NCBI GenBank assembly: GCA_003140315.1 | Contig: PLJS01000228.1 | Span: 1 to 56,200, forward strand | Reading direction: 5' to 3' | Source of the DNA: Hyphomicrobiales bacterium | GTDB taxonomy: Bacteria > Pseudomonadota > Alphaproteobacteria > Rhizobiales > Xanthobacteraceae | Length of the DNA: 56,200 nt | Part shown: positions 26,059 to 34,308 of the stretch, piece by piece | Position numbering within the stretch: the stretch's first letter is position 1 | Layout of the letters: each line of letters starts with the position of its first letter | Made by a program: the position numbers and the translations under genes | The notes under the pieces: generated by a model | The model's input: only the letters and a program-made list of their open reading frames with translations | The model's database searches: none | What the model was told of the DNA's origin: nothing

Positions 26059-27117
26059 CTACATGCCCATCGCGGAGCGCCACTTCGCGACCGCTTCCGC
26101 CGTTCCGTCCGCGAGCCGCTCGAGCGAGCTCTTGTAGGACTTGAGCTCCGCCAACTTGAGGCCGAGCGCGTGCGGCACGTCGGTGCGGATCGGAAAGCGA
26201 TAGGCCGACGCCATCGCGGCGGAATACTCCGTGGAGTCGTTGAACTCCATGAATAGCCTGGCGGCATTGGGGTGCGGTGCGTTGCGCAGGATGCCGGTAT
26301 AGCCGAGCGCGAAGATCGCATCGTCCTCGGGAAACTGGACGTCGATTGGATTGCCGCCGGACTTGAGCAGGAAGGTATTGGCGTCGACGCCGTGTCCGAC
26401 CATCCGCTCGCCCGCCAGAATATCGGTGCCGGTTCCGAGGATCGACCGGCCGACTTTCGGATTGCGCTTGGCAAGCTCGGTGAGGAAACTGTCGCCATAC
26501 TTGTCGAGCATGGCGATGGTCCAGTTGACGACATCGCCCGAAAAAGCAGGACTGCCGAGGGTGAGCTTGTTGTCCCACTCCGGATTGAGGAAGTCCGTCC
26601 ATTTCGTCGGCGGCTTGACCCCCTTGTCGGTGCGATAATCGATGATGACGACTTCGACGCCGGCCGCGCGGAAGGCGTTATCGGGATCGACGTTCTGGAA
26701 CAGCGGGCTGAGCATTCCGGCGCCCGAGGTCTGGAACGGCGCGAGCTGATTGAGTTTCTTGATCAGCCGCCAATGACCCGGGTTGGAGGTGCCGAAGACG
26801 TCGACTTCGTTGACGCCCGATTTCTGGTCCTGCTGGATGCGCGTGTAGGTGACTTCGCCGGTCTGCCAGATCGAGTCCATCTCGATTCCGGGGTAGGTCT
26901 TCACGAAGGCGTCGTTGACGGCCTGCATGGCGGGCCGGTCGAGATGACCGCAACGCCAGACCAGCTTTCCTTCTTTCTTCGCGGCGGCATAAAGCTCGTC
27001 GGTGCTCGCCGCCCGCGCGCTGCGCAATGCGCCAGAACTGATAATCGAGGCTGCCGAGATCGCAAGGAGCTTGCGCCGCGAGATCGCGCCACGCGCGAAC
27101 CCTGATCGCTGAGACAT
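26059..27117 (-). CDS. ABC substrate-binding protein, Fbp-type, Tat-exported
   Basis: A 352-residue periplasmic binding protein. The twin-arginine leader SRRKLLAISAASIISSGAL ends near ARAASTDEL, so export is probably via Tat. It is the first gene of the LacI-linked operon. The start at 27117 has GGAGG six bases upstream. The mature part (ELYAAAKKEGKLVWRCGHLD) matches the iron/organic-acid binding family (AfuA/FbpA), but Fe ligands cannot be assigned. Context suggests a uronate-like or unsaturated acid as ligand (inference). Confidence 0.9.
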   Translation of the reverse strand: MSQRSGFARGAISRRKLLAISAASIISSGALRSARAASTDELYAAAKKEGKLVWRCGHLDRPAMQAVNDAFVKTYPGIEMDSIWQTGEVTYTRIQQDQKSGVNEVDVFGTSNPGHWRLIKKLNQLAPFQTSGAGMLSPLFQNVDPDNAFRAAGVEVVIIDYRTDKGVKPPTKWTDFLNPEWDNKLTLGSPAFSGDVVNWTIAMLDKYGDSFLTELAKRNPKVGRSILGTGTDILAGERMVGHGVDANTFLLKSGGNPIDVQFPEDDAIFALGYTGILRNAPHPNAARLFMEFNDSTEYSAAMASAYRFPIRTDVPHALGLKLAELKSYKSSLERLADGTAEAVAKWRSAMGM

Positions 27118-27182
27118 GCGAACCTCCCTAAAGACGCACGGCGAATTTGTTCCGCCTTTTTGAAATCGATGGCGTGTTGACG

Positions 27183-27200
27183 CACGTAATCGATTACGTG
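27183..27200. promoter_or_regulatory. LacI-type operator, perfect 18-bp palindrome
   Basis: CACGTAATCGATTACGTG reads identically on both strands and has the central CG typical of LacI/GalR-family operators. It lies immediately downstream of a predicted -10 box for the minus-strand operon that ends with a LacI-family gene, so binding would block transcription start. Confidence 0.75.
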
Positions 27201-27201
27201 G

Positions 27202-27230
27202 GTTCTAGGAGAGGGGTTTGCTGTCGTCAA
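27202..27230 (-). promoter_or_regulatory. Predicted sigma70 promoter of the LacI/GH88 operon
   Basis: On the minus strand, TTGACG (27230-27225) is followed after 17 bases by TAGAAC (27207-27202). This gives 5/6 and 4/6 matches to the -35 and -10 consensus. The 18-bp palindrome begins one base after the -10 box. The resulting 5' leader to ATG 27117 would be roughly 75-80 bases. Confidence 0.55.
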
Positions 27231-27296
27231 GCCTGGGCAGAGGCTAGTTTAGGCCGGGGGCCTTTTAGGCGTCAGTCGATGTCGCGCAGTTGGATC

Positions 27297-27319
27297 GCCG
27301 CCCCGGTCAGTGGGGCGGC
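27297..27319. terminator. GC-rich hairpin past the end of the dehydratase gene
   Basis: GCCGCCCC and GGGGCGGC arms (8 bp) flank a seven-base loop. A second small hairpin (TTGTCC/GGACAA, 27328-27340) touches the stop codon of the minus-strand gene. There is no strong T-run on either strand, so this is at best a weak terminator or an mRNA-end stabiliser. Confidence 0.35.
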
Positions 27320-27340
27320 TTGCAACGTTGTCCGGGACAA

Positions 27341-28474
27341 TCAGGCCGCCTTGCTGAAGCGCTTGAGCGCATCGCGATCGACTTCGATCCCGAGGCCAGG
27401 ACCCGTCGGAATCCGCACGCGGCCGTTTTGATGTTCGATCGGTTGCGTCACGACGGCTTGCCGGAAGGGATGCTCCGACCGGTCGAATTCCAAGAGCGGC
27501 TCTCGCGGCGTCAGCCGCAGCGGCATCGGCGGCAGGACCGCGAGCAACTGCAGCGAGGCCGCAAGCCCGATCGCCGTTCCCCAGACGTGCGGGATGTATC
27601 GCACGCCGAACGCCATCGCCATGTCGGCGATCTTCTTGCACTCCGAAAGGCCGCCTGCCGCGCACGTATCGGGCTGGAGAATGTCGATCGCGCCCATCGT
27701 GAGAATGGGACGAAAGCCGTAGCGCGTGAACTCGCATTCGCCGCCGGCGACGGGGATCGGCTGCTTCGCCCGAACCTCGCAATAGGCATTCAAGTCTTCG
27801 GGAATGACCGGCTCCTCGAACCACGTGATGTCCTGGTCGGCGACCATGTGGCCGAGTTGGATCGCCTCAAGCGTATCGAAGCCGTGATTGGCATCGAGCA
27901 TCAGCTTGCAATCTGGCCCGATGGCCTTGCGCACCGCGCGGATCAGCGATGCGTCGGCGTGAACGTCGAAGCCGATCTTCAGCTTGATTCCCTTGAATCC
28001 CTCCCGGCGATAGCCTTCGGCCTCCTTCACGACGTAGTCGTGCGGATCGCCGTGGTTCAGCCGATAGGTGCCGGTCGCGTAGGCTTCGACATCGGCGCGC
28101 AGCGGCCCGCCCATGAGCTGACAGACAGGCGCGTTGAAATGCTTCCCCTTGATGTCCCACAGCGCGATGTCGACGCCACTGAGCGCCGTGACGACCAGTC
28201 CTTTTTGTCCCTGGTCGCGAAACTTCTCATAGAGCAGTTGCCAGAGGCCTTCGGTTTTCAACGGATCCTGTCCGACGAGATAGCCCGCAAAAGCGCGAAC
28301 GACGGCGGCGTTCAATTCCGGCGGGCCAAAACATTCGCCCCATCCTTCGAGACCGCTGTCGGTGACGATTTCAACGATGCAGCTCCCGCGCTTGCTCGCG
28401 GAGTTGAAAGACCAGCTGAACGGCTCCTTGATCGCCGCTTCGAGCACGTGAGCTTTGACCTCAGTGATCTTCAT
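27341..28474 (-). CDS. Mandelate racemase/enolase-superfamily acid-sugar dehydratase
   Basis: A 377-residue enolase-superfamily protein (capping domain plus modified TIM barrel). The catalytic set of the mandelate-racemase subgroup is visible: Lys164-x-Lys166 (IKLKIG), metal ligands Asp194 (DANHG), Glu220 (WFEEP) and Glu246 (GGECE), and the His296 general acid (PHVWG) with Asp264 or Asp269 as its partner. Such enzymes dehydrate acid sugars to 2-keto-3-deoxy acids or racemise 2-hydroxy acids. ATG 28474 has AGGAG ten bases upstream. It is divergent from the 2-hydroxyacid dehydrogenase across 101 bases that should hold both promoters. Confidence 0.9.
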   Translation of the reverse strand: MKITEVKAHVLEAAIKEPFSWSFNSASKRGSCIVEIVTDSGLEGWGECFGPPELNAAVVRAFAGYLVGQDPLKTEGLWQLLYEKFRDQGQKGLVVTALSGVDIALWDIKGKHFNAPVCQLMGGPLRADVEAYATGTYRLNHGDPHDYVVKEAEGYRREGFKGIKLKIGFDVHADASLIRAVRKAIGPDCKLMLDANHGFDTLEAIQLGHMVADQDITWFEEPVIPEDLNAYCEVRAKQPIPVAGGECEFTRYGFRPILTMGAIDILQPDTCAAGGLSECKKIADMAMAFGVRYIPHVWGTAIGLAASLQLLAVLPPMPLRLTPREPLLEFDRSEHPFRQAVVTQPIEHQNGRVRIPTGPGLGIEVDRDALKRFSKAA

Positions 28475-28575
28475 CTGTCGCGATCTCCTTGCGTGCCGTC
28501 CGCTGCCGGCCAATCGTTGACACCGGTAGTGTCCAAAACCTAGCGTCCCCGCGCCGACAGCGCTGGAGCATTTCC

Positions 28576-29532
28576 GTGAAGCCGACCGTTCTCGTCACGA
28601 GCCGCATTCCCGCCGACATCATTGCGGTGCTCGACGAACATGCCACCGTGATCCAGGGGACTGAAGAAACGAAGTGCATGACGCGGGACGAGGTCTTGTC
28701 GCATGCCGCCGGCCTCGATGCGATCATCAACCAGAACGAATTGAAGATCGACGCCGACCTGCTGGGCAAGGCGCCGCGGCTCAGGATCGTCGCCAATGCG
28801 ACGGCTGGTTTCGACAACATGGACACCGCCGCCATGCGCCGGCAGCGTGTGTGGGGCACGAATGCGCCGGACAGCTACTCCGCCGACACCGCCAATCACA
28901 CGATCGCGCTGCTTCTGGCCGTGACCCGCAGACTGCTTGAATGCGACCAGTATGTCCGCTCGGGCCGCTGGAAGCACGACGGATGGATGCCGGGCGGGCG
29001 CTGGGACGGAATGTCCTTCACGGGCAAGCGGCTCGGCCTCATCGGCCATGGCCACATCGGACGGCATGTTGCAACGCGCGCCGCCGCGTTCGGGATGATC
29101 GTTCATCATCACACCCGGTCGGGCGCGAGCGAGCCGGGGTGGCTGCCGCTCGAGGACATCTTGAAGAATTCCGACATCGTGAGTCTGCATTGCCCGCTGA
29201 ACGACTCCACGCGGCACCTGATCGACGCGCAAACGCTCGGGCTGATGAAGCGCGGGGCCTTCCTGATCAACGTATCGCGCGGCGCGGTCGTGAACATTGC
29301 CGATCTGATCGACGCGTTGCGGAGCGGGCACCTCGCGGGCGCGGGGCTCGACGTGTTCGAGTTCGAGCCGGATGTCCCGGCGGAATTGATGGCGATGCCC
29401 AATGTCGTGCTGTCGCCGCACATGGGCGGATGCACCGCCGAGGCGCGGCAATCGGCGTGGCGTGTGTGCGTCGACAATGTCATCCGCATCTTGTCCGGCG
29501 AGCCGCCGCAAACACAGGTCTTCGCGCTTTAG
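28576..29532 (+). CDS. D-isomer-specific 2-hydroxyacid dehydrogenase
   Basis: NAD(P)-dependent reductase of about 318 aa, probably reducing a 2-keto acid such as glyoxylate or hydroxypyruvate. The Rossmann motif is GLIGHGHIGRHVA. The catalytic triad is seen as Arg in NVSRGAVVN, Glu in FEFEPD and His in SPHMGG. The GTG at 28576 with GGAG upstream is the best start; codons before it are non-coding in character. It diverges from the dehydratase gene and is followed convergently by the hydratase-like gene. Confidence 0.9.
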   Translation: MKPTVLVTSRIPADIIAVLDEHATVIQGTEETKCMTRDEVLSHAAGLDAIINQNELKIDADLLGKAPRLRIVANATAGFDNMDTAAMRRQRVWGTNAPDSYSADTANHTIALLLAVTRRLLECDQYVRSGRWKHDGWMPGGRWDGMSFTGKRLGLIGHGHIGRHVATRAAAFGMIVHHHTRSGASEPGWLPLEDILKNSDIVSLHCPLNDSTRHLIDAQTLGLMKRGAFLINVSRGAVVNIADLIDALRSGHLAGAGLDVFEFEPDVPAELMAMPNVVLSPHMGGCTAEARQSAWRVCVDNVIRILSGEPPQTQVFAL

Positions 29533-29539
29533 CCATGCG

Positions 29540-30322
29540 CTAGGCCCGCTTCAGATCGAGCGGCTCGAAGCCCTCGATCGCGAGCGAGGCGGCGCGCGGC
29601 TCCGCGCCGAGCTTCATCGGCGTCACCAGCGAGCCGGTCAATATGACCTCGCCCGCGCGCAGCCGCGTGCCCACTTCGGCGAGCTTGCCCGCGAGCCATC
29701 GAACCGACGTGACCGCATCGAGGATGTCGGCGGAGTTGCCGCGCGCAACCAAGTCGTCGATCCGGATCGAGCCGTCGAGATGCGCGAGGTCCAATGTCCG
29801 CCATCGCGGGTTTTCGGGACCGATGATGAATCCCGCGTTGAAGAAATCGTCAACGAGCAGCGACGGAACGCCGGCCGCGAGAGGATCGCCGTAGCGATCG
29901 TCGATGATCTCGCACGCGATGTGACAGGCGGCAATCCCCGCCGCGACGCGCTCGGGCTCGATCTGGCCGTTCGCGCCATCGATGTCGCTGCCGAGAACGA
30001 CCGCGACTTCGCATTCCAGCGCAGGCTCGATCAGTCGTGCGGCCAGGATGTCGTTCAGGCTTTCCATCCGCGTGTTTTCGAAGATTCCCGCATAGGCCGG
30101 CTCATGGAGACCGAAGAACCGCTGGCCGGCTTGCGCCGCGGCCGCGACCTTGTACCCGGCGCGTTTCACTCCGAGCGCCTCCAGTCTCGCGTAGACCGCC
30201 TTCTGCAGCCGGTACCCTTCCTCGAGCGTACGCGGACGAAGTTCCGGGGGGACGCCGCGCCATCGCGGCCGATTGTCCCGTGCTCGAATGAAAGCCTCAA
30301 CGGCATCGTTATTTGCGGTCAT
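29540..30322 (-). CDS. 2-keto-4-pentenoate hydratase / FAH-superfamily protein (MhpD-like)
   Basis: A 260-residue member of the fumarylacetoacetase-like superfamily. YKVAAAAQAG, the metal-binding ALECEVAVVLG (Glu pair) and the C-terminal GEVILTGSLV block match hydratases and decarboxylases that act on 2-keto-4-enoates from aromatic meta-cleavage or on 2-keto-3-deoxy sugar acids. It is four bases downstream of the amidohydrolase gene on the same strand, so they form a two-gene operon. With the enolase-superfamily dehydratase nearby, an acid-sugar role is as likely as an aromatic one. Confidence 0.87.
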   Translation of the reverse strand: MTANNDAVEAFIRARDNRPRWRGVPPELRPRTLEEGYRLQKAVYARLEALGVKRAGYKVAAAAQAGQRFFGLHEPAYAGIFENTRMESLNDILAARLIEPALECEVAVVLGSDIDGANGQIEPERVAAGIAACHIACEIIDDRYGDPLAAGVPSLLVDDFFNAGFIIGPENPRWRTLDLAHLDGSIRIDDLVARGNSADILDAVTSVRWLAGKLAEVGTRLRAGEVILTGSLVTPMKLGAEPRAASLAIEGFEPLDLKRA

Positions 30323-30326
30323 GGTT

Positions 30327-31406
30327 CTATGCGTGAGTCGCGGGAGTCGCGTCCGTGCCGTGCACCGGCAGGCGGTAGAAGCGGGCAGCCGTGGCGCTGA
30401 AGAGATCGGTCCGTTCGTCGGGAGAGTGGCCGGCGGTCACGCGCTTGAATGTATTCCACAACACCGTGTAGCTGCAGCTTCCCTTGTCGACCGGAAAGTT
30501 GCTCTCGAACATGCAGCGGCGCGAGCCGAATAGCGCGACGCACGTCTCGATATAGGGCCGCCAGGCGACAGCCAACTGTTCGGATGAAGGCGGCAGGGCT
30601 TCCTCGTGCACGCGCAGACCGAACGCGCGCATGCCAAGGCCTCCGATCTTGGCGTGGACATTCGGACATGCGGCAAGCTCGGACATGCGAGCACGCCATT
30701 CGGAAAAAACCTCCGGGCGCTTGTCCCGGTAAGGTCCGATGCCGATCGGCCCGCCGGTGTGTTCGACGACGATCGGAGCGTCCGGGAATGCACGGGCGAG
30801 ATCGACAAGCTCCGAGAGCTGCGTGTGATACATGTAGGCATCGAAGGTCAACCCGAGCGGGCCGAGGCAGGCAAAGCCGCGCCTGAATTGCGCATCCATG
30901 AGAAGACCGGGCGGCGGGTTCGCCAGCGATCCTCTCGCTGCCGGATCGCGATGCCAGGCGGAAATATTCCGGATGCCGCGAAAGCGTCCGCCACCGGCCG
31001 CGATGTGAGCTTCAAGCACCGGCGTGACGCGATCGCCGAGCCGCAGATCGGCGTTGCCGACGATGCCGGCGCAAAGATCGATCGGTGGATAACGTCCGCT
31101 CGGGCTCGGACAGGAGCCCGCGATGCTGCTGACGAATTCCGTTTCGCCGACCGGGCGCAGGGCCGCATCGCCGGTCTCGCGATATCGCTCGTGACATTCG
31201 AGGAAGACCGACGCGCGGACATTGTTGCCGCCGATATCGGCGAGGAAATCCGGCGGCAGGTAGTCGCCGCCGGGCCGCGTCCAGAGATGATGATGCGGAT
31301 CGATGATCGGCAGGTCCGGCTCGATTGGCGCCTCTTCACGCAAGGCGAGCCAGTCGGGGCGGACCGGCAGGTGCGAATAGGCGGTGTTGGCGGCCGTCTC
31401 AGCCAT
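30327..31406 (-). CDS. Amidohydrolase-2 family metal-dependent hydrolase (COG3618-like)
   Basis: A 359-residue TIM-barrel hydrolase. Metal-binding signatures are DPHHHLW near residue 37, a mid-chain His (VVEHTGG) and the C-terminal FESNFPVD. Characterised relatives hydrolyse lactones (L-fuconolactonase, sulfomuconolactone hydrolase, pyrone-dicarboxylate lactonase). Operon position just upstream of the keto-enoate hydratase supports a lactonase role in an acid-sugar or aromatic-acid pathway. No signal peptide. Confidence 0.85.
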   Translation of the reverse strand: MAETAANTAYSHLPVRPDWLALREEAPIEPDLPIIDPHHHLWTRPGGDYLPPDFLADIGGNNVRASVFLECHERYRETGDAALRPVGETEFVSSIAGSCPSPSGRYPPIDLCAGIVGNADLRLGDRVTPVLEAHIAAGGGRFRGIRNISAWHRDPAARGSLANPPPGLLMDAQFRRGFACLGPLGLTFDAYMYHTQLSELVDLARAFPDAPIVVEHTGGPIGIGPYRDKRPEVFSEWRARMSELAACPNVHAKIGGLGMRAFGLRVHEEALPPSSEQLAVAWRPYIETCVALFGSRRCMFESNFPVDKGSCSYTVLWNTFKRVTAGHSPDERTDLFSATAARFYRLPVHGTDATPATHA

Positions 31407-31540
31407 CGATGATCACCTAGGTGCGGCGGGGCATCGCAGACTTACATCGGATGCAAGCGAACAGTCGACATACAATTATCTGCCGGCGATGCCGGAGGTG
31501 ATCGCGCGGGTCCGTCAACTCGAGGACATTTACCGGGCGC

Positions 31541-31850
31541 ATGACGCTTGTCGGCGACATGGGCTCGACGATGTCGGGCGGCCAGCGCCAGCGCGTTCTT
31601 CTCGCGCGCGCTTTATCGCAATCCGAAGATCCTGTTCCTCGACGAGGGGACCGCGAACCTCGACGAGAAGAATGAGGAGATGATTGCCGACCTCATCGCG
31701 CAGATGCCGATCACCCGCATCGTCGTGGCGCATCGGCCAGCGCTGATCCGGCGTGCCGGCAAGGTCTATGAGGTCGGAAGTCGCAAGATCGCAGCGCTTG
31801 CGGGCTTCTCGCCGCTGCACGCCTTGCAGCCAGTTGCTTCCGCGGAATGA
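31541..31850 (+). pseudogene. Remnant of a peptidase-type (bacteriocin/CvaB-like) ABC exporter ATPase
   Basis: Two frames together give the last part of an exporter ATPase: LVGDMGSTMSGGQRQRVLLARAL (split; signature motif) in one frame, then LYRNPKILFLDEGTANLDEK (Walker B and D-loop) and RIVVAHRPALIRRAGKVYEV (switch His) in another. The frame change lies in an alternating GC run at about 31604-31611 and fits loss of two bases. No Walker A, membrane domain or peptidase domain is left. GDMG before the signature is typical of colicin V-type exporters. The remnant ends at a TGA at 31850. The rest of 31407-32044 holds no gene I can support apart from the promoter zone. Confidence 0.75.
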
Positions 31851-31977
31851 AGTCGCGGCGACGGCGAGGAGCTCGGGTAACCTCCTGATCATCGAGGGCG
31901 ATCGAACGGCATTACCGCTACCGCAAGAGACCGACTTCCGAGTCCATCATTGATGTTTTATATCTCTTGTCTGATTC

Positions 31978-32006
31978 TTGACGCATAATAATAGATATTA
32001 TAAACG
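31978..32006 (+). promoter_or_regulatory. AT-rich promoter zone with inverted repeat before the Ehr operon
   Basis: A strongly AT-rich patch in GC-rich DNA. TTGACG at 31978-31983 can serve as -35 with TAAACG 17 bases on. ATAATA-ATAGA-TATTAT (31985-32001) is a perfect 6-bp inverted repeat and also contains a TATTAT box. It lies 40-60 bases upstream of the small HTH gene. The exact -10 is ambiguous. Confidence 0.45.
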
Positions 32007-32044
32007 CAATAATCCCTACTCCGTGCGGAACGGTCTCGATTCGC

Positions 32045-32287
32045 ATGATCACTTCGGCGCAGTTGCGGGCGGCGCGGGCGCTGCTCGGTATCGACCAGCG
32101 CGAACTGGCGCGGCATTGCGGCCTGTCCCTGCCGACCATTCAGCGCATGGAAGCCTCCGGCGGCGTAGTCCGCGGCAACGTCGACTCGCTGATGAAGCTG
32201 GTCGACGCTCTCACCGTGCTCAGCATCGAGCTGATCGGCGAAGGCGCGGCCTCGGGCAGCGGCGGCCGCGGGGTGCGGCTCAAATGA
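32045..32287 (+). CDS. Small Xre-type HTH transcriptional regulator
   Basis: An 80-residue protein that is almost only a Cro/C1-type HTH domain: LRAARALLGIDQRELARHCG (first helices) and LSLPTIQRMEASGG (recognition helix). The tail LVDALTVLSIELIGEG is typical of short rhizobial regulators. Its stop overlaps the start of the hyfB-like gene (ATGA), so it is translationally coupled to the complex and probably controls it. The inverted repeat at 31985-32001 is a candidate site. Confidence 0.82.
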   Translation: MITSAQLRAARALLGIDQRELARHCGLSLPTIQRMEASGGVVRGNVDSLMKLVDALTVLSIELIGEGAASGSGGRGVRLK

Positions 32288-34308
32288 CGGTCGCCCTCGC
32301 ACTTTATGGGGTTGCGGCGCTGGTGGCCTTGGCCGCTGTGGCGATCGCGCTCGGCGCGACGCCGCGCGGCAAAGAGCTTGCCACAGGCGTGATCTATGGC
32401 GCGTGCCTGATCGTCACGTTGATCCTGTGCAGCCTTGCCCTGCGCGGCCTGTTTGCGACCTCGCAACCCGCCTCCGTCGTAACATTGCCGCTCGGCCTGC
32501 CGTGGCTCGGTGCGCATTTCCGCATCGACGCGCTCGCGGCGTTTTTCCTCGTGGTGATCAATCTCGGCGGTGCGGCGGCGAGCTTGTACGCGCTCGGCTA
32601 TGGCCGCCACGAACAGTCACCACAACGCGTGCTGCCGTTCTATCCCGTCTATCTCGCTGCGATGAACCTCGTCGTCATGGCGAACGATACGTTCTCTTTC
32701 CTGGTTTCGTGGGAATTCATGTCGCTTACGTCCTGGGCGTTGGTGATCGCCAATCACAGGATCGCCGAGAACCTGCGGGCCGGTTACGTCTACCTGCTGA
32801 TGGCGAGCTTCGGCACGCTGGCGCTGCTGCTGGCGTTCGGCCTGCTCGCGGGTGCCGACGGAAACTACGCATTCGACGCCATTCGCGCGTCGCACCCGTC
32901 GGCAGGCTTGGCGTCGCTGGTGCTGATCCTCGTGCTGGTCGGCGCTGGCTCGAAAGCCGGCCTCGTCCCCTTGCATGTCTGGCTGCCGCTCGCCCACCCG
33001 GCCGCGCCCAGCCACGTCTCCGCATTGATGAGCGGCGTGATGACCAAGGTCGCGGTCTACGGCTTCCTGCGCATCGTGTTCGACCTGCTGGGGACGCCCG
33101 TCTGGTGGTGGAGCATCGTTGTGCTGGCCGTAGGCGGCATCACTGCGGCGATGGGCGTGCTCTATGCGCTGATGCAGCGCGACCTCAAACGCGTGCTGGC
33201 CTATTCGACGATCGAGAATATCGGGATCATCTTCGCAGCCCTTGGCCTTGCACTTGCCTTCAAGGCGGAAGGGCTCGCCTGGGCCGCGGCGCTCGCGCTC
33301 ACCGCCGGCTTGTTTCACGTCTTCAATCATTCGCTGTTCAAGAGCCTGCTGTTCTTTGGCGCGGGCAGTGTGGTCAACGCCACCGGCACCCGCGACATGG
33401 AGCAGCTCGGCGGGCTGATCCACCGCATGCCGCAAACTGCCTTCGTATTTCTGGTCGGTTGCGTGGCGATCTCGGCGCTGCCACCCCTCAATGGCTTCGT
33501 CTCCGAATGGCTCACCTTCCAGGCCATCTTGCAGAGCCCGCAACTGCCGTCATGGGGAATGAAGCTGGTGGTGCCGGCGGTCGGCGCGCTGTTGGCGCTG
33601 TCGGCAGCGCTGGCGGCCGCCTGCTTCGTGCGCGCTTTCGGTTTCAGCTTCCTCGGACGCCCGCGCACGCCGGCCGCAAGCAGCGCGCAGGAGACGGACA
33701 CCTATTCGCTGGCCGCCATGTATTTTCTTGGCGCCGCCTGCCTGATGGCCGGCATCCTGCCGGGCTTCTTCGTCGATGCGCTGGCGCCCGTGGTGCAATC
33801 GCTCGCCGGCGGCCGCATGCCGCTGCAGGCGGGCGTGGAATGGTTGTCGATCGTACCGATCGCCGAGTCCCGCAGCTCCTATAACGGGCTGCTTCTATTT
33901 GTGTTCATGATCGCGTCCGGCGCGATTGCCGCCTTCGCGATCCATCGTCTTGCGTCCGACAAATTGCGCCGCGGCCCGGCCTGGGGCTGCGGCTATCCCG
34001 ACGCTGGCCTCGCCACGCAGTACACCGCGGACAGCTTCGCGCAACCAATCCGCCGCGTGTTTGGCACGATCGTATTCCGCGCGCGCGAAATCGGCGAGAT
34101 GCCGCCGCCCGGCTCGACCGCGCCGGCGCGGCTGACGGTCGAACTGCATGATCTGATCTGGGAGCGGCTTTATGCGCCGATCGGCATCGGTGTCGCCTAC
34201 GCGGCCGAGCGCCTCAATTATCTGCAGTTCCTCACCATCCGCAGTTACCTGACGCTGGTGTTCGCGGCACTGGTGTTCCTGCTTTTGGTGCTGTCGATAT
34301 GGCCTTGA
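32284..34308 (+). CDS. hyfB: Hydrogenase-4-like / Ehr antiporter-type subunit HyfB
   Basis: A 674-residue polytopic membrane protein of the NuoL/MrpA family, a proton-pumping subunit of group-4 hydrogenase-like complexes. Key charged residues in transmembrane helices are kept: Glu144 (VSWEFMS), Lys224 (AGSKAGLVPLH), Lys255 (MTKVAVYG) and Lys353 (SLFKSLLFF). First large gene of the operon; the start overlaps the HTH gene and the end overlaps hyfC by ten bases. Presence of the pumping residues argues for a working ion pump even though the catalytic subunit has lost its nickel site. Confidence 0.9.
   Translation: MTVALALYGVAALVALAAVAIALGATPRGKELATGVIYGACLIVTLILCSLALRGLFATSQPASVVTLPLGLPWLGAHFRIDALAAFFLVVINLGGAAASLYALGYGRHEQSPQRVLPFYPVYLAAMNLVVMANDTFSFLVSWEFMSLTSWALVIANHRIAENLRAGYVYLLMASFGTLALLLAFGLLAGADGNYAFDAIRASHPSAGLASLVLILVLVGAGSKAGLVPLHVWLPLAHPAAPSHVSALMSGVMTKVAVYGFLRIVFDLLGTPVWWWSIVVLAVGGITAAMGVLYALMQRDLKRVLAYSTIENIGIIFAALGLALAFKAEGLAWAAALALTAGLFHVFNHSLFKSLLFFGAGSVVNATGTRDMEQLGGLIHRMPQTAFVFLVGCVAISALPPLNGFVSEWLTFQAILQSPQLPSWGMKLVVPAVGALLALSAALAAACFVRAFGFSFLGRPRTPAASSAQETDTYSLAAMYFLGAACLMAGILPGFFVDALAPVVQSLAGGRMPLQAGVEWLSIVPIAESRSSYNGLLLFVFMIASGAIAAFAIHRLASDKLRRGPAWGCGYPDAGLATQYTADSFAQPIRRVFGTIVFRAREIGEMPPPGSTAPARLTVELHDLIWERLYAPIGIGVAYAAERLNYLQFLTIRSYLTLVFAALVFLLLVLSIWP

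Noticed and set aside
24744-26144. Large plus-strand open frame opposite the fused permease
   Set aside because: Extremely Arg/Glu/Asp-rich antisense of membrane-helix codons; a known artefact in high-GC DNA.
31407-31540. Search for the N-terminal part of the exporter remnant
   Set aside because: No Walker A or membrane segment could be read in any frame; only the stretch from 31541 has recognisable motifs.
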